From Schistosoma mansoni (taxonomy: Eukaryota; Platyhelminthes; Trematoda; Strigeidida; Schistosomatidae), in assembly GCF_000237925.1 (NCBI RefSeq), contig NC_031496.1:11681428-11745427 (forward strand): a DNA stretch of 64,000 bases. Reading direction: 5' to 3'. The translations under genes were made by a program, and so were the position numbers. The notes beneath the pieces are model-generated. The model was not told the origin of the DNA. It made no database searches and saw only the letters and a list, made by a program, of their open reading frames with translations. The stretch's first letter is position 1. Each line of letters starts with the position of its first letter. This document shows, piece after piece, positions 60,001 through 64,000 of the stretch.

Positions 60001-62985
60001 ACTACTGCTTGTGAATTAATGTCGGTAGTTAGAATCTCTTTTGTAAATTCTCGAATACAGAAAGTGAATATCCGACTAAGAAGATTTAACATCTGTATAT
60101 TATTTTCGGTATTCTTCACGTTCATTTCATTTGATTTCACTCCTCCCTAGAAAATAAAATAACAAGAGGAAAGTAGTGTGAGCCAAAGCTAAAACTTATT
60201 GTTGCAACCCAATAATATTGGAGGTTTTGTGGTCTTTGAGCTGAACGGTCTGATCGTGAAGCCTTCATTAATCTTCTGGACATCATCAGCAAGTAATTCG
60301 AAGAGATGTGGGCTATTTGAATCTCTCCACAATTGACTGGCAGCTTTTCCTGCTGATCTGATGTTTGGTTGGTTGTTATCCATAACTGTATAATAGATTT
60401 TTGTTTGTTTTGGTCGTTTTCTTTGCTGACCTAGATTCTGGGGTTGCGGATATTATTCTGCTTTCTTATTGTCCAATAAATGTGGTATATTTCAATGTAT
60501 CTATTGATTGATGTTTTATAAGGGTGTCAGGGTTCTCAACATTCCCTAATTTTCTTTATTTCTTCTGTCCAATATTTCGATATTTTCTTAATCAAACTCT
60601 TATCAACAGTTGTCCACATGCATTGATATGGGCGAAGCCATATTATCATTTAACAACTAACTGGTATTCATGTAGACGCAGACAAAAAGGCCGGCTATTT
60701 CGTCTTATAAATTGATATTACTAATTGTTGTGGCCGTGAAACTTCTGCTACTTACTTCGTGTTACAAGAAGATAGACACTGAAATAGTTCAGCACAATGG
60801 AAATTATAGGGACTGAGGATGAAGATTTATTACACCCTAACAATAAATCAACAGTAGATCAACAGCTGGTCAAAAACAATGCCAAAATTCAGTGAGTTAC
60901 ATAAGATCAACAGCCAAATCTGAAAACATTGAACTAGGAAGTAGTTAGCATAAAATAATCAATAACTGAGTCCATGTACACAATTTACAATGATAGATTA
61001 GACTGCTCTAGTTAACTGGCATAAATAAATCAGTGAGTTACATATTTGCTCCTACTTTACATTTATTAATGATTCAAACACTAGGTCTGTTTTCTTTTAT
61101 CAAATTCTATATATACACTTCAAACGTATAAAACATCGGACTAAATTAACTCAAGTCAGTAGGTTATTCCCAAATTATTGATAATTCAGTATTCTTAGCG
61201 CTTCTTAAAACTCATGTAGTATGGTGGCTACCAATATTTTAGGAAAAACTGGTAGTATTTTGCCTAGAAACATCATGAAGTACACAGACTTTTTTGAATG
61301 ATGGTAAAGTAATTGCTTTATGTTTAATTCGCCGTATCAAAAAATAACCTATTCAGGACATCAATCAAAATGTTATTCTATCTCTGAAAAGAACCAAAGG
61401 TAAGTTGTATGGATAAGATTCATGATGGCATTCCACTACATTTGTCACATACGTATTTATACAGCCAAGTTTTAGCTACTGAGTATGATACTTTCCACTT
61501 AATTAAAATGCATTAGGTTGGGAAAGTTTCTAACTTGAGACCTGTTTGAAAACTGAGTAGTTTAACAATCAGGAAACCATATGGTGGATGCTGCAGAATG
61601 GTCTACAAGGCTGCAAAACTGAGTTGTTCTTCCTGTTTCCTATCTTCAGAAGTTACTATCTGAAGCGATTCATTGTATTTAGGGTAGGTTTCAAGTTATG
61701 ATATGCATAATTCCATTTAAACCTATCCTGCTTAACACTCAGCCATATTAAATAAAGTAAATCTAGCTTAAGAGATGGACTTATTGGTAGGGGGTTTCTT
61801 AGAGCGGTGAGAGATAAGCGACCATACAAATCAGGTTTCCGAGATCATTAAGTAGTCGTTTGAAGCAACGGTGAGACTATAATTTATAGACGACATTTGA
61901 GCGACGCTAAAGTGACCTCAAGAATGTCCGCCTACTAACTAGGACTAAATGAGGGTTGTAAACCAGTGTGAGGAATTCAAATTACGATTTACAGTTGATG
62001 ATTAGGGTTAAGAATTTGATATAGTGTTTTCACCACAAACTGATATCAGATATAATGCCAAAACGCTATTTAGCCAAATGTATGGGTAAAAATCAAAGAC
62101 TTGTTATCTTGTATCTGATTGATTCGACCATAAATTATAGTCTCACCAAAGTGGTTTGAAACTTACCAGGTATGCAATCCTACATTTATTATAGTAATGG
62201 CGCAGCGAATAGACAATGGAGTTTAATATACTTCCAAAAAAACTTTTGGGGTCATTTTCAAACGACTTGTCTCCATTTCTAGAGGTTTCCCGTGCATAGT
62301 TGCGAATTTCACATTTGAACTGTTTCATAATACTGAAAGTAACATGAAATGTGCACATTACCTGGAACCGAATTTCCATATAGGAAGACTCAATGATTCC
62401 CCTAGATTATCGGCTACTTGAGCAAGACTCATAAGCTCCTTGCAAGCTAGATAAATTGACGTTAGTATGATAAGAATAAACGTACCAAGTCCAAAAAGAC
62501 TTGGCTTCAGTAATTCAGCTTTGGAAAAGTTGAGTTTTATGACCGAAAAAAACCACTAAATGCTGTACATAAAGGTATCATGACGAATTACGCATTGTGT
62601 GGCAAATAAAGAGCTCAGAAAACCAGACGGCTTTTCATTACTAGGCATAGTATCGAGCTCTTTGCATGCTTCGTATCCGTCGGTAAATTCAGCAGCGTGA
62701 TCTGAAGAGTAGGCGTAGCACGCCTTCAGACATCCAACGAAACCAGATATGAAAGCGGAGAATTTGACATCATTATTAAAAGAAACTGATTTTGGATCCA
62801 ATGATTTGCATTTATCCACCAAATAAGTAATGAACTGTTCATTTATCTACGAGAGATTATCCTCGATACACAACTTACGTCAGATTTTGAACGTATCTTT
62901 CCTAATTCTTCATTTGCGAAAATAGAAGTAAGCAACTACAGATATCAGTACACTTTAAAAACACTACCTCATCAGGGCTATCCAT
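38858..62985 (-). CDS. FIRRM: FIRRM/C1orf112-like recombination regulator, whole gene (18 exons)
   Basis: Eighteen exons joined by hand give 2322 coding bases (773 aa), close to the human protein of roughly 850. The best match from memory is [19 protein letters not shown], against human LLAMDAWCFLARYGTAELC; the WKF block after exon 4 and the C-terminal helices also match. The protein is a helical-repeat scaffold. In animals and plants (FLIP) it binds FIGNL1 and limits RAD51/DMC1 filaments in homologous recombination and crosslink repair, in the nucleus. Every junction keeps phase. Introns are 32, 32, 153 and 29 bases at the 5' end and grow to several kb, filled with LINEs and SINEs. A CR1-like LINE lies just upstream of the ATG, and AATAAA is found 75 bases past the stop. 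The ends of exons 6 and 7 are the least certain. Confidence 0.8.
39264..39790 (+). mobile_element. family D retroposon, best full copy (about 525 bases)
   Basis: From GTGCCCCCAAATACCCTGGT to a tail of TTTAAATAAATAATAAAT. A TAAA-rich tail points to LINE-driven retroposition. No conserved open frame and no tRNA boxes that I can place. Confidence 0.72.
39868..41838 (+). mobile_element. SR2-like RTE LINE, longest copy (linker, RT, C-terminus)
   Basis: Open from 40022 to 41044: [41 protein letters not shown] (motif A), [15 protein letters not shown] (motif B). A frameshift follows near 41000; the next frame has [13 protein letters not shown] (motif C, FADD). A TGA for TGG lies at 41296-41298. The C-terminus then runs 41356-41832 ([19 protein letters not shown]) with a CATAAGTAAGTAAGT tail. 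The 5' part with the endonuclease is missing. It lies in FIRRM intron 17, next to exon 17. Confidence 0.88.
41848..41882 (-). CDS. FIRRM: FIRRM exon 17 (35 bases)
   Basis: Acceptor AACTGTTAG, then [11 protein letters not shown] and donor GTTAGT in phase 2. It fits the human NKVVSFLEKTGF helix and is needed to join exons 16 and 18 in frame. An SR2-like LINE ends only a few bases from its donor. Confidence 0.65.
42531..43830 (+). mobile_element. second RTE-type LINE, RT and C-terminus
   Basis: RT from motif B on: [33 protein letters not shown] (YTDD catalytic box), [34 protein letters not shown] then a stop (TAG). The rest of the C-terminus is readable to about 43650 with small breaks, then a 3' UTR and a TAACTGATTAACTGATAG tail. 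It lies in FIRRM intron 16. Confidence 0.8.
43911..44000 (-). CDS. FIRRM: FIRRM exon 16
   Basis: 30 codons, [16 protein letters not shown]... EDVFKSMRK, with acceptor GGGAAACAG and donor GTGATT. Phase 0 at both ends. Confidence 0.78.
44095..44235 (-). mobile_element. family A hammerhead SINE, strongly worn
   Basis: GGCTAACAATGGAGTTCAAGAGC and GTTCGCATTGGGACTC follow the family order. The core is lost. Confidence 0.4.
45141..45413 (-). CDS. FIRRM: FIRRM exon 15
   Basis: 91 codons, phase 0 at both ends, acceptor TTTTCGTTTAG and donor GTAAGT. Helical, rich in Leu, Ile and Cys: [16 protein letters not shown]... [15 protein letters not shown]... RPDTEILK. Confidence 0.8.
45955..46270 (+). mobile_element. 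family C SINE, diverged
   Basis: AACCCTAGGTTTTGGC at the start, GAGACGTTATCACCGAGCTA in the middle. The ribozyme core is not intact. Confidence 0.5.
46361..46690. mobile_element. family C SINE, fold-back copy
   Basis: Plus-oriented start (TAAGATGGTGGTTGG, 46361-46375), then the reversed start (CCAACCACCATCTTA, 46466-46480), then the reversed 3' end of the family (GCACGCAATGTCAAGTCACC). The minus strand at 46390-46440 has CTGACGA and stem II GTGC/GCAC with CAAA for GAAA. Confidence 0.62.
46937..47182 (-). CDS. FIRRM: FIRRM exon 14
   Basis: 82 codons, phase 0 at both ends. Reads [15 protein letters not shown]... [18 protein letters not shown]... [10 protein letters not shown], with donor [18 protein letters not shown] matches the human LWQHISFQALPPEL block. 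Confidence 0.82.
47183..47944. other. FIRRM intron 13, unique part
   Basis: AT-rich, nothing recognised. Confidence 0.4.
47945..48900 (+). mobile_element. RTE-type LINE, endonuclease end and linker
   Basis: In two frames: [20 protein letters not shown], then [30 protein letters not shown]; and [20 protein letters not shown], then [18 protein letters not shown]. This is the region between nuclease and RT, probably of the same LINE type as 42531-43830. RT and both ends are missing. Confidence 0.6.
48992..49178 (-). CDS. FIRRM: FIRRM exon 13
   Basis: Starts [18 protein letters not shown] and ends FLTPKQQ at donor GTGAGT. It aligns with human YGTAELCAHHVTIVAHLI... FMAPPHQ. Confidence 0.85.
49623..49705 (-). 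CDS. FIRRM: FIRRM exon 12
   Basis: 83 bases between TTTATCTAG and GTAACT. Reads [20 protein letters not shown] then DVWCFVA. This is the best conserved block and made the family assignment possible. Confidence 0.85.
49957..50276 (+). mobile_element. second RTE-type LINE, internal fragment
   Basis: Matches 43080-43395 closely, including the same CACCTATAGTGAAGGTGAG stretch. It stops abruptly after ACGTATGCCTTAACAC. Confidence 0.72.
50626..50732 (-). CDS. FIRRM: FIRRM exon 11
   Basis: 107 bases after acceptor ATTTTTAG. Reads [20 protein letters not shown] then [16 protein letters not shown], ending in phase 0 at GTGAGT. It aligns with human VTLYQHVCVHLCTFITSFHPSL. Confidence 0.8.
50871..51379 (+). 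mobile_element. solo LTR with 5-base target duplication
   Basis: 509 bases from TGTTATGTCC to GGATATAACA, flanked by CTGTT on both sides (50866-50870, 51380-51384). The same family as 34752 and 36813, more diverged, hence older. No internal region. Confidence 0.62.
51385..52793. other. FIRRM intron 10, unique part
   Basis: AT-rich, no feature recognised. Confidence 0.4.
52794..52886 (-). CDS. FIRRM: FIRRM exon 10
   Basis: 93 bases. Reads [20 protein letters not shown] then [11 protein letters not shown], with donor GTGAGT in phase 1. Confidence 0.78.
52887..54265. other. FIRRM introns 8-9, outside exon 9
   Basis: Nothing recognised apart from the exon at 53766-53831. Confidence 0.4.
53766..53831 (-). 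CDS. FIRRM: FIRRM exon 9
   Basis: 66 bases between TTGTTGTAG and GTAAGT. Reads [20 protein letters not shown] then HP. Phases 1 and 1 fit both neighbours. Confidence 0.78.
54270..54795 (-). mobile_element. family D retroposon, near full length, diverged
   Basis: Reverse of 39264-39790: the TAAA-rich tail at 54280 and GACCATATTAGAGCATTTGA at the other end. Confidence 0.66.
54796..55604. other. FIRRM intron 8, unique part
   Basis: A possible worn tRNA-like block near 55260-55330 (GAGAGCCAGATATTTTAATC, ACTAAACCACT). Otherwise nothing. Confidence 0.35.
55608..55978 (+). mobile_element. family B hammerhead SINE, full unit
   Basis: Complete order: GCTCATTAGTGACTGGCTCC, GACATTAACACCGTTGGATG, A-box-like AGTGGTCTATTAGTTAAGCG, B-box-like GGGTTGAAATC, CTGAGGA (55884-55890), stem II GTCC/GGAC, GAGT for GAAA, GGCCGTC, tail. 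About 370 bases. Confidence 0.75.
56754..56935 (-). CDS. FIRRM: FIRRM exon 8
   Basis: Acceptor GATATTTCAG, then [18 protein letters not shown]... [13 protein letters not shown]... ISHS and donor GTACGA in phase 1. It aligns with the human SKFPPSL...LISQLLTFQP region. Confidence 0.78.
56936..59842. other. FIRRM intron 7, no repeat recognised
   Basis: 2.9 kb of AT-rich sequence in which I see no element or exon. Confidence 0.4.
59843..59853 (-). CDS. FIRRM: FIRRM candidate 11-base micro-exon
   Basis: ATATCAAGACC lies between acceptor GTACCTTTTAG and a strong donor GTAAGTATT. It turns phase 0 (exon 6) into phase 2, which exon 8 needs. Schistosomes are known for micro-exons. Without it I cannot join exons 6 and 8 in frame. 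Confidence 0.5.
59973..60146 (-). CDS. FIRRM: FIRRM exon 6 (3' end tentative)
   Basis: Acceptor TTTATTTTCTAG, then [10 protein letters not shown]... [15 protein letters not shown]... FMDWLSWT. It fits the family block ...LCRFFANSLLHYAKEF. The donor is weak: GTCAAG at 59972-59967 is chosen because it is in the phase required by the next exons. GTCTAT six bases on is the alternative but breaks phase. Confidence 0.6.
60185..60730 (-). mobile_element. possible 5' end of a mobile element (leader plus short open frame)
   Basis: The minus strand shows a more even base content, a leader of about 300 bases, and then ATG at 60383 opening [19 protein letters not shown]... [15 protein letters not shown], 64 codons ending near the FIRRM exon 6 acceptor. 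Not a FIRRM exon: wrong phase and no match. The family is not recognised. Confidence 0.35.
60731..62166. other. FIRRM intron 5, unique part
   Basis: Nothing recognised. Confidence 0.4.
62167..62332 (-). CDS. FIRRM: FIRRM exon 5
   Basis: Follows a 29-base intron (62333-62361) that ends TTACTTTCAG. Reads [15 protein letters not shown]... to RIAYL at donor GTAAGT. Without the splice an open frame runs through the intron in another phase, so the intron is inferred from homology and phase. Confidence 0.75.
62362..62438 (-). CDS. FIRRM: FIRRM exon 4
   Basis: Reads [15 protein letters not shown], then [10 protein letters not shown], and ends in phase 2 at donor GTAATG. The WKF block aligns with human ...HANTWKF. 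The acceptor chosen is TTGCAAG/GAG, the one that keeps phase; another AG lies 8 bases upstream. Confidence 0.75.
62592..62846 (-). CDS. FIRRM: FIRRM exon 3
   Basis: 85 codons starting [13 protein letters not shown] and ending SSLFATQC at donor GTAATT. The same frame runs on for 11 codons to a stop if the intron is retained. It matches the N-terminal helical region of the family. Confidence 0.75.
62879..62935 (-). CDS. FIRRM: FIRRM exon 2
   Basis: 19 codons, [19 protein letters not shown], between acceptor TATCTGTAG and donor GTAAGT. It is followed by a 32-base intron. Confidence 0.7.
62968..62985 (-). CDS. FIRRM: FIRRM exon 1 (start, 6 codons)
   Basis: ATG GAT AGC CCT GAT GAG (MDSPDE), then donor GTAGTG and a 32-base intron. 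An in-frame TAG lies upstream, and the phase fits exon 2, so this is the likely start. A very short first coding exon followed by tiny introns is common in schistosomes. Confidence 0.6.
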
Positions 62986-63039
62986 ATCAATGACCTTGTG
63001 CCTGAACTTGACGGCTAGGTAGTTCTAATCAGCTGTCAC

Positions 63040-64000
63040 CAGTCTTCAGTAAGAAATATAGTAGATCAGTGGACCTGTTTTGATCCTTGCAGTTGGTTTT
63101 CTAGTGAAGGTCTAGCTTCTCCTTCAGAATGTTCACTGGTGATCTGATGCCACTTGTTCAGGTAAGGCCTTCCAGTTAAATGGTCCAAATGGTTGTGGAC
63201 GGAATACAAGAAGTTTCCGCTTGACGTGCTTCTGTATCTAGTGGCAGTAGATCACCGGTACCTCCAGGCAGCAAACTAGGTATAATAACGATAAAAGAGG
63301 AAAAAGAAATAGGCAGATCATAGTAGGATACTATCCTTAGTCCTTAATAATATGTCAAGCTTTCTCCTGAAGGACTCCTAGGAAGGAATAAACGTTGTGT
63401 CTACACTTCGTTCTGCTGTGTCGTGTTTCTAGTCTCTCGGTGTTGCCCCTTAGATTTGTGCCGAAGCTAATCCTAAGTACGCGTTTAAGTGGATTTCCAG
63501 AAGTGTTTAGGATGCTGTAAGCCATTAGGTCACCTCTAAGACTCCTGTAGTCTAATGAATAAAGGTTTAGTTATTGGAGGCGCCTTCATAAGATTTGATT
63601 TTGAGTCCCCAAACTGATTTTGTGGCTCGCTGTTGGATACACTTATTCTTTTTGGATTGTGGGAGAAAATGATATGTTGGAGATTATGTGGAAAGTTCTT
63701 CCGTCCTCAATTGGCCAGAAATGCGCTTCATTGTTACCGGTGCAAGACACTTTTGTCACAGTTAGTGTAAGACTTCAAACCATAGGATACAATGACTCTT
63801 AAATCTTTTTCAACTAGGGATACTTCTAGAGAGGAGTTTCTCAAGTTGTAACTGTAGTCTACAACAGGTCTCAGATAGGCTACTTTACACTGTGAAGTGT
63901 TAAAGGCACGTCCGTTGTCATCTGCCCGACTTTGAAATCAAGTCGGATCCTCATGAAGTGCCAGTATATCCTCTTAGTTACGTACATCTCTCCAAAGTTT
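63040..64000 (-). mobile_element. CR1-like LINE (SR1-like), C-terminal RT region, broken
   Basis: The minus strand gives, across frames, SLEVSLVEKDLRVIVS... LKSYTNCDKSV, AMKRISGQLRT, and near the end WKALPEQVAS, NILKEKLD, as in the last part of CR1-type ORF2 (EKDLG, WNSLP, FK..LD). There are many stops. It continues beyond the window and ends only about 60 bases upstream of the FIRRM ATG. Confidence 0.6.

Noticed and set aside
62143-62379. Continuous 78-codon minus frame [11 protein letters not shown]... as a single exon
   Set aside because: It reads through a 29-base intron in the wrong phase. Splicing gives the WKF block and joins exons 4 and 5.
62556-62846. Exon 3 region as the 3' end of a separate gene (stop after FMYSI)
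   Set aside because: The last 11 codons disappear if donor GTAATT is used. The join to exon 4 is then in phase and matches FIRRM order.
1-64000. CRISPR arrays, bacterial operons, prophage or Polinton genes
   Set aside because: No regularly spaced short repeats, no Shine-Dalgarno-led gene strings and no capsid- or polymerase-B-like frames were seen.

Overview
The window looks like a piece of a blood-fluke (Schistosoma) nuclear genome. It is AT-rich, its genes are cut into many exons with some introns of only about 30 bases, and it is crowded with repeats typical of schistosomes: tRNA-like SINEs carrying hammerhead-ribozyme cores, RTE-type LINEs with (TAAG)n tails, a CR1-like LINE, Penelope-like elements and solo LTRs. 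The species cannot be told from the sequence alone. No bacterial operon, CRISPR array or rRNA gene is visible.

I find three host genes, all on the minus strand. (1) 62985 to 38858: an 18-exon gene whose joined product (773 aa) resembles the animal FIRRM/C1orf112 protein, partner of the AAA+ ATPase FIGNL1 in homologous recombination. The exons were joined by hand from splice sites and all phases agree. The first introns are 32, 32, 153 and 29 bases, and one inferred exon is only 11 bases. (2) 34051 to 25856: exons 2-5 of D-aminoacyl-tRNA deacylase (DTD), with the SQFTLY and NDGPVT motifs. The first exon was not found and may lie in or near a 200-base gap (35519-35718). (3) 19586 to 772: a three-exon gene for a small (197 aa) PDZ-only protein of PDZ-LIM/ZASP type, with a 12.9 kb intron.

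Almost everything else is repeat. Three tRNA-like SINE families (A, B and C here) each carry a recognisable hammerhead core, with different but internally matching stems. Family A shows a 335-base head-to-tail period. Copies of A, B and C repeatedly occur as head-to-head fold-backs (1754-1950, 9166-9281, 12347-12420, 13418-13913, 29082-29332, 46361-46690). Two further families (D, about 525 bases with a TAAA-rich tail, and E, about 290 bases) have several copies each. LINE pieces: SR2-like RTE at 17305-18985, 27722-28795, 38017-38124 and 39868-41838; a second RTE type at 37253-37969, 42531-43830, 47945-48900 and 49957-50276; CR1-like at 63040-64000. Penelope-like pieces lie at 10030-10900 and 20480-22207, the latter with a 393-base inverted duplication. 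Three about 508-base solo LTRs are seen at 34752, 36813 and 50871; the second has a LINE inserted in it with a 12-base target duplication.

The three genes show no sign of working in one pathway. What links them is the same strand and introns inflated by the same repeats.
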